Origin: Calamus simplicifolius
Lineage: Eukaryota > Streptophyta > Magnoliopsida > Arecales > Arecaceae
NCBI GenBank assembly: GCA_900491605.1
Contig: UESW01004010.1
Coordinates: 829,335-893,334 of the forward strand
Direction: 5' to 3'
DNA length: 64,000 nucleotides
Of this stretch, positions 33,734 to 45,255 are shown in pieces. Position numbers and translations under genes: made by a program. Within the stretch, counting starts at the first letter, position 1. The number at the start of each line of letters is the position of its first letter. The notes under the pieces are model-generated. The model saw nothing but the letters and a program-made list of their open reading frames with translations, was not told where the DNA came from and ran no database searches.

Positions 33734-36700
33734 ATGAGCGGGGCTCGCTCGTGGATGTATGCAAGGATAAAAGATGGCTTGCTTAATCCAGATTTTCTGA
33801 ATGGATTGGAAGAATTTATCGCATTTGCATGTAGCCAACCTGAATGGATGGATGGGCCTAGGATTAGGTGCCCATGCAACTTTCACAGGTGTCAGAATAA
33901 AGCCTACAGAGATGTTGAAACTGTTAAGGTGCATTTGTGTAAAAAGGGGTTTGTTCCTAATTATGATGTTTGGTACTGTCATGGTGAACCAGAGGAAATT
34001 CTAGCAGCTGTTACAAGCCAACAAGTGTCAATTCCGTAGATGAACCATTTGTGAATTTAAACACATATGAAGAAATGGTGATGAATGCATCGGGTAATGA
34101 ATTCAATCAGAATACATTTATGGAAGAACCAAATCCAGATGCACAATAATTTTATGATATGTTGTGTGCTGCAAATCAAGAATTGTATCCTGGTTGTGAG
34201 GGTCATTCCCAGTTGTCTACGGCTGCTCGGTTGTTGAATATTAAGGCAGAACATCGATTATCAGAAAAGGCGTTCAATTCTGTAGCTGGGTTAATCAAGG
34301 AAATTTTGCCAAATGATAATGTTGTAGCAGACAGTTTTTACTCAACGAAGAAGTTGTTGCGTGGGCTTGGGCTCCCAGTTAATAAGATCGATTGTTGCTT
34401 GAACAATGTATGATATATTGGGGTGAAGACTCAGAGCTGAGATGGTGTAAGATTTATGGGCAATCGAGGTACAAAAATGGCGAAGGGGGAGCTAGTACAA
34501 GTAGGAGGAAAAGTGTGCCTTACAAGAGGATGCATTACTTTCCTCTTACTCCACGCCTGCAGAGATTATACAGATCTGAGGCTACAGCTGCTGATATGAG
34601 ATGGCATGCCGAACATGAATCTAAAGAGGATGAAATGCGGCATCCATCAGATTCAAAAGCTTGGAAGCATTTCAATGAAAATCATCCTGATTTCGCTGAA
34701 GATATAAGGAATGTGAGATTAGGTCTTTGTACCGATGGCTTCCAACCATTTGGTCAAGCGGGGCAACAGTATTCATGTTGGCCTGTGATACTGACTGTAT
34801 ATAACCTTCCTCCATGGAAGTGCATGAAAGATTGCAATGACAGTTTTGGTTCCAGGACCATCAAATCCAAAGGAAAAGATTGATGTCTTCCTGCAACCGT
34901 TGGTGGCCGAATTGAAAATGTTGTGGGAAACAGGAGTCATAGCCTACGACATTTCTATGAAACAGAATTTCATCATGAGAGCTGCTTTGATGTGGACAAT
35001 AAGTGACTTCCCGGCATATGCAATGTTGTCTGGTTGGAGCACTGCTGGACGTCTGGCATGCCCTCATTGCATGTATGATTCGGATGCATTTACATTGCAG
35101 AAGAGTGGTAAGCAGTCATGGTTTGATAATCATAGGAAGTTCTTGCCCCAAATCATCCTTACAGGCGTAACTTGATCGCCTTCCGAAGAACAAAGCAGTC
35201 ACAAAATTCGCCGAACCGGTTAGGTCCGGCACGGATATATTTGATACTATAGAGCATTTGGGGTTGAGGTATGCTTGGGAACCATATGCAGATAGAATAA
35301 ATGGCCGTATATGTAAAGAACATAACTGGAAGAAGCGGAGTATATTTTGGGATTTGCCTTATTGGAGCACAAATCTCATCCGGCACAACTTGGATGTTAT
35401 GCATATCGAGAAAAATTTCTTTGATAACATATTTAACACGGTGCTAAACATCCCGGAAAAACAAAAGATACTGCAAAGTCAAGAGAAGAACTTAATCAGT
35501 ATTGCAGAAGAGGTGATTTGAGGAGGCCGATGGGACCTATCCTAAAGCCTGTTACACTCTTGACAGAAATTCACGAGAAGTTTTATGTAACTGGCTTAGA
35601 GGGTTAAAATTTCCAGATGGTTATGCCTCAAATATCGGTAGGTGTGTGGACATGCATAAGCTCAAGTTGTTCGGCATGAAGAGTCATGACTGCCATGTTT
35701 TCATGCAACGGTTATTGCCTATAGCTTTTCGTGAGTTGCTTCCGCAACATGTCTGGAAGGCATTGACGGAGCTCAGCTTGTTCTTCAAGGAGTTATCTGC
35801 CGCAGTCATTACTTCTGCATCCATGGCAAGGCTTGAGGAGGAAATTCAATTATTTTATGCAAGCTGGAGCGAATATTTCCTCCCAGTTTTTTTGACTCAA
35901 TGGAGCATTTACCGGTTCACTTGCCATACGAAGCGAGCATAGCTGGTCCCGTGCAGTATCGCTGGATGTATCCTTTCGAGAGGTAAATATATATCATTAA
36001 GATATGTTGACATTTCAAATATTATTTCATTGCGAGAAATTGGTTAATTTTTTTTTCAACTTTACATATAGGTACCTTAAGAAGTTAAAAAATAATGTGC
36101 GTAATAAGGCAAGGGTTGAAGGTTCTATATGCAATGCACACTTGGTCGAAGAAGTTTCAGCTTTTGCCTCGCATTACTTTGAGGGTCACGTCCACACGAG
36201 GAGCCGAAATAACGATGACGTATGTGTGGACGAAGGAGAACCTAATGACGGTAGAATATCAATTTTTAAAGGTATCGGCCGTTCATTTGGTGCAGAAGTC
36301 AAGAAATCTTAGCGATATGGAGTATAATGCAGCACATTATTACATCCTAATGAACTATCGATCCATATATTGAGTAAGTATATACTTCAATGCTTAATTG
36401 GAACTTCTAATTTAAATTGCAATATACCATAATATTTAATTGCTAACAGATGTTTTATCCTTATCATCCCATAAGGATGTATTGTGATAGACAACGACAG
36501 ATGAATCCCGACATCAGTCAAGTTGCAATTGGGCAGAAGTTAGAAACGGAGTTCGCTTACTGGTTTTATGAATTTGTGAGTAGTATCACTCAATCAATTT
36601 TAATAATGGCTTTTATTTTTTGAATTGGTTGTGAATAGCTTATTAATTTATAGGTAAACGGTCCATGGTCCACAACCGATAATATTTTCATTAAATGTCT

Positions 36701-37424
36701 ATCGCAATGGCCATTGAAGACCGTAACAACCTCTACTGGCTATTTTGTTAATGGGTACAAATTTCAGATTGAACGATTAGCAGCTTCAAGAGGCACGCAG
36801 AACTGGGGCATGTGTGTTAAAGGAGAAAGTGTTGGAGCAAATATGCAGGATTATTATGGAAAGTTAGTAGAGGTGGTTGAAGTTGAATATCCCGGTTGGC
36901 CTATGAAACGAACCGTATTGTTTCGTTGTGATTGGTTCGATCCGACAGTTCCTGTGGGAAAAAAGGGTTCATAACGACTACAATTTGTTGAAGTGAACCA
37001 TCGACGAAGATTGATATGACCATTCATCCTTGCATCCCAAGCTCAGCAAGTGTTTTACTGCGGATATCCAAGTTTGCGCAACGACAAGCGAGATTGGTGG
37101 GCTATTTCTAAAATCGTCCCACGTTCAACAATCGTATTAGAGGAGAGTTCATCAAGTCAATCAGCCGAGTGCCCTGCATTTCAAGAGGATGAGATGGAAA
37201 TGCATGCAATTGAGGACGACACAAGGGCTCCTGAAACATCACTTAGAGATCCAAATGGTGATGTCCAAGAAATTGCGGATGCAAATGTTCGGTTTCCTTC
37301 CGATGATAATGAAACTGAATCGCAGTCCGATACGGCATCGGATGTTGAACCAACATTTCACGAAACAAATGACACGATTAAACATAGAGGTTTTTTAAAT
37401 TCAATTTATTTTTATAAGTGTTAA
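33734..37424 (+). pseudogene. TNPD-like CACTA transposase gene, degenerate
   Basis: Starts at ATG 33734 with the transposase-associated N-terminal domain (SWMYARIKDGLLNPDFLNG, RIRCPCNFHRC). It continues with the TNP2 catalytic region: CMIYWGEDSELRWCKIYG near 34410, GLCTDGFQPFG near 34730, ISDFPAYAMLSGWSTAGRLA and CPHC near 35010, NLDVMHIEKNF near 35395. Then a DUF4218-type region (LKLFGMKSHDCHVFMQRLLP, near 35660), exon 36072-36373, and a DUF4216-type region (GTQNWGMCVKGES, RTVLFRCDWFDP, near 36900). Introns with GT..AG ends lie at 35983-36071, about 36374-36450 and about 36576-36653. Stops at 34037 and 34148 and shifts near 34410, 35170 and 35500 break it, so it is probably inactive. Confidence 0.85.
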
Positions 37425-37483
37425 ATTTTTACATAGTCAATCATTAATCGTAATTTAATTCATGAATCTTTAGTATTTTCAGT

Positions 37484-38974
37484 ATGACGGGCAGAGGTAG
37501 ATCTACCGACGATAGATAGAGTGAGCAGAGACGTAGCCCTGCCGCATCAGATCCAATGAGCTTTGGAGATGGAGAGTTTGGATCTCCACACATCGCACAG
37601 CCTTCTCTTCAGATCGGCGGTGATCCTGCATTAGTATTACCATCCAGCCGATCGGCACATACCTCCGAGAGTTCTTCCACATCGGCCGCACCGTACTTCG
37701 ACTGGATGCTCATGGGCTGTAAGTATATACTAATTGTAAATATATCATTTATGTTTTTAAGTCAATTACTTATAAACATATATTTTTTTAACAGATTTAT
37801 TGAGCAGCATCATGTATCGAGCCACATCAGCTCTATTTTCAGAGGCGTGCAGATCCCAGTGGCTACGATTGGCGCCATGTATCTACAGCCACGAGGGAGT
37901 TTTATTTTTCAGAGTTTCAGGTAAACTTATTAAATATAATTTATCTTATAATTTCTTAATCTTAATAAATTCTTAAACTAACTATTTATTTTAATGCAGA
38001 AAAAGTTTACGTGGGACCCTGCCATCCATGATGCCATTAGGGCAGCATGGAAGCTCTTACGCACGCCGATACTCCGACATGCTTCATCATTGGAGGTCAT
38101 CGGGTCAGCATCCTGCGCATGTGCCAGAGGGTATTTGGCATGAGTGGCAGCAGGCCTGGTAGTCCGATGGCTGGCATAGGAGGTCCGCATCAGCCAGCAC
38201 GAACCGCCGATCTGAGAAGGGCGGTCCTGGCACGGGTCTCTCCCGCCACACTTCGGGCTCCATTTCGATTCAGGAGCACAGACGCCGTATGGTAAGAAAA
38301 CATAAATATTTTAATTACTAATTTAGTTATTTACAAATATTTTATTATATCAATTTTTTTTCTGTTATAGTTTGAGCAGGAGGGCAGAGATCCTGGTGAG
38401 TTTCGTCTATTCAGGGCGACACACACCAGGAGGGACGTTCCTGGGTCGATACACGATCACGGGAGGTTGCGGTAAGAAATTAGCTTTATAGTATCTGTTT
38501 AATTTCTAAAATTTTATTTAGAGAAATTTATTGATTCATTTATTGTTGATTTTATAATTCAAAGGCACGAGTCGAGGAGCTTCGTCCCAGGCATCGCAGG
38601 TCGACTCCACTGATGGGGACCGCCCGTCGAACTCTCATCAGAGGAGAGTCGACGTGTATTTTTGGAGGCTGTTGGTGCCCAGCCGCGAGACCGCAGGGTC
38701 TATGGTCTGGGCACTAGAGCTTCTGTATATTTTCCCTATCAGGCCTCCAGTTCGCGCTATTCTGGCGATATTCCTGCCGAGCGTTTAGAGGACATTCGGA
38801 GATCTATTACGGAGAGGTTCGGCAGGAGATTCAGCAAGAGTTCGACCAGCGCATGGAAGTCCTTCAGCACGAGCTTCTGACATAAGAGAGCAGATGCGTC
38901 ACATGCGGGATATGGTTAGCCGCAAGTCGCAGGGTTTCCAGCCTCCACGTGATTGTGATAGTGAAGATTCTTGA
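37484..38974 (+). pseudogene. TNPA-like second gene of the CACTA element (Ptta/En/Spm family)
   Basis: ATG 37484, with an in-frame stop after about 11 codons. Ser/Pro-rich first exon, donor GTAAGT near 37718. Further exons start near 37795, 38001, 38371 and 38564, each with a usual AG acceptor and GT donor. Recognisable text: KFTWDPAIHDAIRAAW, HAR-rich middle, and RRVYGLGTRASV near 38690, the RVYGLG motif typical of the plant Ptta/En/Spm transposase family. It ends DCDSEDS with TGA at 38972-38974. Family role: binds sub-terminal repeats and assists transposition. A few stops and shifts suggest loss of function, though exon structure is kept. Confidence 0.7.
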
Positions 38975-39164
38975 TGTATTTTTTTCTTTACTTTTTATGT
39001 GTTGTACATGAAAACTTCAAAATTTTAATATATTAATTATTTTTGGAAATTTAATGATGAATGTTTGATTAATATTAGTGTTTCGATCAATATGTTTCGA
39101 TCATAATTTTTGTAAATTTAACCGTTTTAATTTTAATATTTTATATTTTTAAAAAAAAATTAAT

Positions 39165-39780
39165 TAGCGACCCATTAGCGACTAAAATTGCATTGCTAAT
39201 ATATCTAAAATATTATTATTAAATATTACGATGCATTCAATTGCGTCGCAATATTGCGATGCAATTGAATGCGTCACAATATTAAATTTAGCCATTTTAA
39301 TTTTTATCTTTTTTATTTTTTAAAAAATATTTAATTAGCGATGTATTAGTGACTGAAATTGTGTCACTAATATTTCTAAAATATTATTATTAAATATTGC
39401 GATGCAACATCTTAGCGCCGCAACATTGCGACACACTTGGTTGCGACGCACTTGGTTGCGTCGCAATATTAAATTTAACCATTTTAACTTTTAATTTTTA
39501 ATATTTTTTTATAAAAATTTAATTAGCGACTCATTAGCGACTAAAATTGCGTCACTAATATTTTTAAATATTATTATTAAATATTGCAACGCAAAGACGT
39601 TGCGACGCAACAAATGCATCGCTGAGAGTTGCTATTTAGCAACACAATTGCGACTAAATTCATTCTGTGATGAGACTTACATCGATGCTACAGTTACATC
39701 GCTAATGCGTCGCAAAACCCAGTTTAGCGACGCATTAGTGATGCATTTTTACATCGCTATATTTATTTTCTGTTGTAGTG
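39165..39780 (+). repeat. CACTA right sub-terminal repeat region
   Basis: TTAGCGAC, GCGTCGCAATATT and ATTGCGATGCA variants recur up to the right end CTGTTGTAGTG. It includes three roughly 150-bp related blocks starting near 39165, 39335 and 39525. Counterpart of the left region. Confidence 0.8.
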
Positions 39781-39783
39781 GTG

Positions 39784-42700
39784 ACCATGAGTCAGTTAAT
39801 CTTGTATCAGATGAGAGCATGTGGATAATTGATAGTGGCGCTACACTGCATGTTACACCAAAGAAGGAGTTCTTCATGTCTTACACTTCTGGTGACTTTG
39901 GAGTGTTAAAGATGGGTAATGATGGTGTGTCTAAGGTGATTGGTGTTGGTGATGTTTGCCTACAAACCAGCATGGGAATGAAGCTGCTACTTCGAGGAGT
40001 CAAACATGCTTCGGATGTTCGCTTTAATTTGATTTCTGTGCAGATGCTTGATGATGGTGGTTATGATAATCATTTTGGTTCTAGAAAGTGGAAACTCACC
40101 AAAGGTAACTTGGTTATGGCTAGAGGGGAGAAAATTTCTAAACTGTATTAGACAAAAGCTTTGGTTGCTAAAGACAATGTGAATGTCGTGGATATGAAGG
40201 CATCTTTGTGGCACCGAAGGCTTAGTCATATCAGTGAAAAAGGACTGAACTGCTTAGCTAAAAAGATGTGCTTCTAGGATTGAAGAGTGCAAAGTTAGAG
40301 AAGTGTTCTCATTGCATGGCTAGTAAACAAAACAGAGTATCCTTTAAGAAGTATCCTCCCTCAAGGAAGTCAGAGTTGCTCTTGAATTGGTGCATTCTAA
40401 TGTTTGTGGTCTGTTGAAGGTAAAATCCTTTAGTGGTGCACTTTATTTTGTTACCTTTATTGATGATTGTTCCAGAAAACTATAGGTCTATGCATTGAAG
40501 ACAAAAGACCAAGTGTTGGAGAAGTTCAAACAGTTTCAAGCATTAGTTGAGAGACAGTCAGACAAGAAGCTGAAATGTATTTGTACTAACAATGGTGGTG
40601 AGTATTGTGGACCTTTGATGTCTATTGCAAGCAGCAGGGTATTGCATATGAAAAGACTCCTCCTAAAACTCCTCAGCTGAATGGTTTAACAGAAAGGATG
40701 AATAGAACATTGATTGAGAGAGTAAGGTATATGCTCTCTGAAGCAAAATTGCCCAAACACTTTTGGGTGAGGCACTGTACACAGCAGTGCATGTTATTAA
40801 TCTTAGTCCTACTATTGCATTGGACAGTGAGGTGCTAAACAAAATTTGGTTTGACAAGAATGTCAGATATGATCATTTCCGAGTTTTCGGTTGCAAGGCA
40901 TTTGTGCATGTTCCAAAGGATGAGAGATCCAAGTTGGATGCTAAGACGAGACAGTGCATCTTTATAGGTTATGGTCAAGATGAATTTAGTTACAGGTTTT
41001 ATGATCTTATTGAGAAAAAGCTTATTAGAAGTCGTGATGTGGAGTTCATGGAAGACCAAACCATTGAAGACATTGATAAGGTGGAAAAGACTACACCCAA
41101 AAAAGGTAATAAGCTTATTGATGTTGATCCATTTCGGTTGCCTGTTCACAATTTGGATAATGCTAAGAGTAGTGTTCAACAAGATGAGCAACATAATTAT
41201 GTTGATGATCAATAGCTTGGAGATGAGTTAGATGTTCTAACTAATGATGCTGAAGAGGAACATGAGATGTCACAAGATGATAATCCTAGTTATGCTCCTA
41301 AACCACCTCAAAGTCAACTCAGGAGGTCTAACAGACAGAGACAACCATCTACAAGGTATTCGTCTGATGAGTATGTGACCTTGACTAATGGGGGAGAACA
41401 TGAGAGTTTAGAAGAGGCCATTGAGAGTGAAGAAAAACAAAAGTGGTTGGATGCAATGCGAGATAAGATGCAATCTTTGCATGACAATCACACTTATGAT
41501 TTGGTGAAGTTGCCTAAAGGCAAGAGGGCCTTGGAAAATAGGTGGATTTGCAGGGTGAAACATGATAGTAATGTTGCATCTCCAAGGTATAAAGCCAGAT
41601 TAGTGGTAAAAGGCTTCAGACAGAGGAAGGGTGTTGATTTTAATGAGATTTTCTCACCTGTGATGAAGATGTCTTCTATTAGAACCGTGTTGAGTTTGGC
41701 TGCTACTCTTGATTTGGAGGTAGAGCAAATAGATTTGAAAACTGCTTTCCTTCATGGTGATTTGGAGGAAGAGATTTACATGAAGCAACCTGATGGCTTT
41801 CAAGTTGAAGGCAAGGAAGACTATGTGTGTAGGCTAAAAAAGAGGCTATACGGTTTAAAGCAGGCTCCGAGGCAATGGTACAAGAAGTTTGAGTTTGTCA
41901 TATGTGAGCAAGGCTACAAGAAGACTACTTCTGACAATTATGTCTTTGTTAAAAAGTTTTCTGATGATGACTTCATTATCCTGTTATTGTATGTTGATGA
42001 TATGCTTATTGTTAAAAAAAATGTTTCTAGGATTGACAGGTTAAAGAAGCAGTTGGGCAAGTCATTTGCAATGAAGGACATGGGAGCTACTGTCACAGGA
42101 ACACTATATTGAAATGGTGCTGCAAAGATTTCAGATAAAAAATGCTAAGGCTGTAAGCACTCCTCTTGCTACTCATTTTAAGCTGAGTGCTAAACAAAGT
42201 CCTTCAAATGAAGTTGAGAAATTAGATATGGAATGGGTTCCTTATGCTTCTGTTGTGGGTAGTTTGATGTATGCAATGGTGTGCACAAAACCTGACATAG
42301 CACATGCTGTTGGTACTGTCAGTAGATTTCTATCAAACCCAGGTAGAGAGCATTGGAATGCAGTAAAATGGATTTTAAGGCATCTTCGTGATACAACTGG
42401 TATGAGGCTTTGTTTTGAAGGTGATGAGCCCACATTGGTGGGGTACTCAGACTCAGATATGGCTGGAGACATTGATTCCAGAATGTCCACTTCGAGCTAT
42501 ATGATTAAATTTGCAGGGGGAGCTATGTCTTGGCAATCTAAGTTGCAGAGGTGTGTAGCATTGTCAACGACAGAGGCAGAGTTCATTGCCATTACTGAAG
42601 CATGTAAGGAGTTGCTATGGGTGAAGAAATTCTTACAGGAGCTAGGCTTTGTTCAGAACCAATATTTGTTGTTTATTGACAGTCAAAGTGCTATCCATCT

Positions 42701-42905
42701 TGGTAAGAATCCAACTTTCCATTCAAGGTCCAAACATATTGATGTGAGCTATCATTGGATACGTGATGTTTTGTATGCTAAGTTATTGAAGTTGGCTAAA
42801 ATTCATACTGATAATAATGGTGCTGATATGATGACTAAAGCATTACCAAGAAGGAAGTTTGAAACTTGTTGTGAGATCGCCAATTTGGCGGTTATCTCGA
42901 CATAG
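39784..42905 (+). pseudogene. Copia-3 protease-integrase-RT-RNase H, right of the CACTA insertion
   Basis: Protease MWIIDSGATLHVTP (39820-39861), pre-integrase, integrase with WHRRLSHIS, CSHC, the TPQLNGLTERMNRT block and a C-terminal domain. Reverse transcriptase has QIDLKTAFLHGDLEEEIYM, LYGLKQAPRQW and LLYVDDMLI (about 41995). RNase H has STTEAEFIA, SKHIDVSYHWIRD. Breaks: stops at 40149 and 40484, shifts near 40260, 40370, 40600, 40770 and 41214. About 60 bp are missing at 42095-42100, just after the reverse transcriptase DMGA motif. Clearly dead, unlike Copia-2. Confidence 0.88.
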
Positions 42906-42921
42906 TTATGAGGGGGAGATA

Positions 42922-43780
42922 TGTTGGGTTTGGGCTCCCTTCCTATATGGAGAAAAGGCCCAAATGTGTAAGCCCACTTTGTGTCATACTTGTCTAAGTG
43001 GTGAGTCTGATTTGGTAAGAATTCCTAATCAGTGATGAGTCTGATTAGGTAAGAGTCCATCTTGGTAAGAATCCCTAATCAGTGATGAGTCTGATTAGAT
43101 AAGAATCCAACTTGATAAGAATCCCTAATCAGTGGTGAGTCTGATTAGGTAAGAATCAAACTTGGTAAGAATCGCTAATCAGTGGTGGGTCTATTAGGAT
43201 GATATTAGGATTAATTTTTGAAAAAGAGAGAATAGAGCCGCCATTCGAGAGAGAAAAGAAGAAGAAGCCCTTCCCGCATATACTCAGAGCAGCCACCATA
43301 AAATTGCTCCTACAGATTAGTTCACCGTTGGATCGGACTGAAATTTTGACAATAGGTTCGAAACATATTGTTCTTCATTCTGAACGGTTGGATCGGTGAA
43401 ACAAGGTCTTAGATGCGAGAAACTCAGGTCGGACAGTAGCTCTATTTTGGGGTTTGTTAAACTTCTTGGTTCTCTATTGTAAGCTTCTTAGCTTTATTGT
43501 TTGGTTGGCTGTGAGCACTTATTTGTGTTCTTGTTTGAGACTCTCTTGTACTTTTATTTGATCATAGTGGAGCTATTTCTTTAGTCTGGACGACCCATGG
43601 TTTTTACCCTTGCTTTGAGGGGTTTTCCACGTTAAAAATCTTGGTGTCTCTTGTGTGTTTATGATATTTAATTGCTGCCACAAATTTTGTTATTGCTCCT
43701 CACAGATTCTTGCAAGTTGGGGGAATATATCTCCGCTGCATATTATGATTTGTTGGTATTGTGTTATTGTTTTCCCATCA
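42922..43780 (+). repeat. Copia-3 3' LTR
   Basis: 859 bp, 51 bp longer than the 5' LTR through an additional copy of the TAAGAATC...AATCAGTG repeat (43000-43190). Followed by target duplication ACGTA. Confidence 0.93.
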
Positions 43781-43785
43781 ACGTA

Positions 43786-44160
43786 TTAGAATAATCAAAA
43801 TTTGTGACTGATATAGGTCAATGAGAAATGTTATTAATATTAAAAGAAAGCTTTATTATGTTTAAATAGAACATCCAGAAAATAATCGTTTTCAACAAAA
43901 TTACATTTTTTCTAAATGAAATCTTGTTAGACTCAAATACAACTCTATAACCATGTTGAACTAACAAAGATGCACTAATTAATTTTTTTCTAATTTTTGT
44001 AGCAGGACAAACTCTATTTATTGTGTAAAATTTTTTAGATGACAATTCTAACTTGGCGTGACCTTTTCCTAGGAATAAAGCCACGCTCCCATTCCTGATG
44101 CCCATAGCTGTTGTGCCTTGTGGTTGATGAGAGGAAAAGAAATTTTTATTAGTGCACATG
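43786..44160 (-). pseudogene. Copia remnant A, unit 2, right part
   Basis: Continuation of the remnant interrupted by Copia-3. Minus-strand pre-integrase text (ASLLVQHGYRVVFESNK) nearly identical to 1635-1976. Confidence 0.75.
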
Positions 44161-44379
44161 CAAACATTATCCTTAAAGTTAATGTACTGATCATTTAAAT
44201 TAAAAATAACATTTTAACTCTGGGCTAGAGATAAAATATTTGTGAGATAGGAAAGAATCGCCGGTCCTTATAGTGACCACATTAGCCTATAGTTTAAGGG
44301 CAATAGGAGGTCCAAATACTTTAGGGCTTGTCCATGATGGGCGTAGCAATCCTTAGCCTTATGATTTGGCTTTCTACAT

Positions 44380-44731
44380 ACCTGACAAACTAATTCTCTC
44401 TCTCTCTCTCTCCCTCCATAAGCTTCTCTCTCTACAAGCTGATAAAACTACCATTGTGGACGAGGCGATCAGCTACATCAAAAAGCTACAGAAAAACGCT
44501 CAGCACCTTAAGAAACTGAAAGAGGAATGGATCCAAGGCACGACCTCCGTCGAACCAGCAGAAGTGGGAATGCAAATGGAGGAAGGCGTCGAGACGACGA
44601 CAAAGGAGGCATTCAAAGCAGACCAGGCCAAGAACCTGGCAGTGGCGAACTCGTCCATGGATGTCTCCATCCCTCAATACCCCTCTAGCTTCAGCACTTG
44701 GACGTCACCTAACATGGTGTTGAACAAATAA
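44380..44731 (+). pseudogene. bHLH gene fragment A, unit 2
   Basis: Copy of 2230-2550 with few differences. Begins with a CT tract and the damaged acceptor CTACAAGCTGAT, then helix 2 text DKTTIVDEAISYIKKLQKN, the linker and a stop after MVLNK (44729). Confidence 0.75.
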
Positions 44732-44879
44732 GGAGCCACATCGTTATTTGTCATATATTGAGAGTGATGTCATTATTAACCTTGCAAACTTTAAGGCAAA
44801 GTTTTTTAGAATTAAAAATTAATATTAATTTTTAGAAAATTCATAATGACTTCTAACACTTCTCCTCCTTACAAACTTC

Positions 44880-45255
44880 ATGCTAACAATGCCAAGCTTG
44901 TTGTTGCCATCGAGACGTCAATTATTGAAAAGGATGATAACGATGCAAGGATAGTAGACCTTCCACGTGTGAGAATTTCATAGTATATTTGATCCTGCGG
45001 GGTTGAGGACACCAACCTTCTTGGCAGTTGAAGGCTCCAAGAACACTAATGAAGTTGTTCTGGCTCCCAATCTTGAGAATGGTCTTGATCCTCAAAGAGG
45101 CAATATCTGGTAAGAAGAGCATGGTGCTTGAGGCAAAGAATGGTATCCTGAGGCAAAGCTAAGTTCTTTAAGAGATTGAAGGCGTGGTGACCATCGGAGA
45201 TCGCCCGAGATGCGGCGTGTAAGGAAAGCACTTTATAAGTTGTTGTAAGCACAGT
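44880..45255 (-). pseudogene. Raffinose-synthase-family fragment, unit 2
   Basis: Copy of 2700-3112. In one minus frame it gives SLHAASRAISDGHHAFNLLKNLALPQ in sense order, and RYCLFEDQDHSQD. Another frame gives VLGAFNCQEGWCPQ. About 30 bp covering the IYVSNS motif are deleted here compared with unit 1. Confidence 0.7.

Larger units (their letters stand above)
29215..39780 (+). mobile_element. CACTA (En/Spm) DNA transposon nested in Copia-3
   Basis: 10,566 bp. The left end is CACTACAGGAAAAATCAG. The right end, read on the other strand, is CACTACAACAGAAAATAAAT. The 3-bp target duplication GTG sits at 29212-29214 and 39781-39783, diagnostic of CACTA. The interior has sub-terminal GCGTCGCTA-type repeats on both sides, a minisatellite, a TNPD-like transposase gene and a TNPA-like gene in the same orientation. 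It splits Copia-3 between gag and protease: gag-side frame ends at 29211 and the protease side resumes at 39784. Confidence 0.96.
27507..43780 (+). mobile_element. Copia-3, Ty1/copia (Tork/Tnt1-like) element split by a CACTA transposon
   Basis: 5' LTR 27507-28314 and 3' LTR 42922-43780, TGTTGGGTTTGGG start and CCATCA end. The perfect target duplication ACGTA is at 27502-27506 and 43781-43785. Primer-binding site TGGTATCAGAGC is at 28318-28329. Polypurine tract GAGGGGGAGAT precedes the 3' LTR. Without the CACTA insert and its extra GTG it is about 5.7 kb. The internal coding region is decayed. It inserted in copia remnant A of unit 2 after the segmental duplication, since units 1 and 3 have empty or unaffected sites. 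It resembles Copia-2 in LTR layout and protein but is a different family. Confidence 0.95.
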
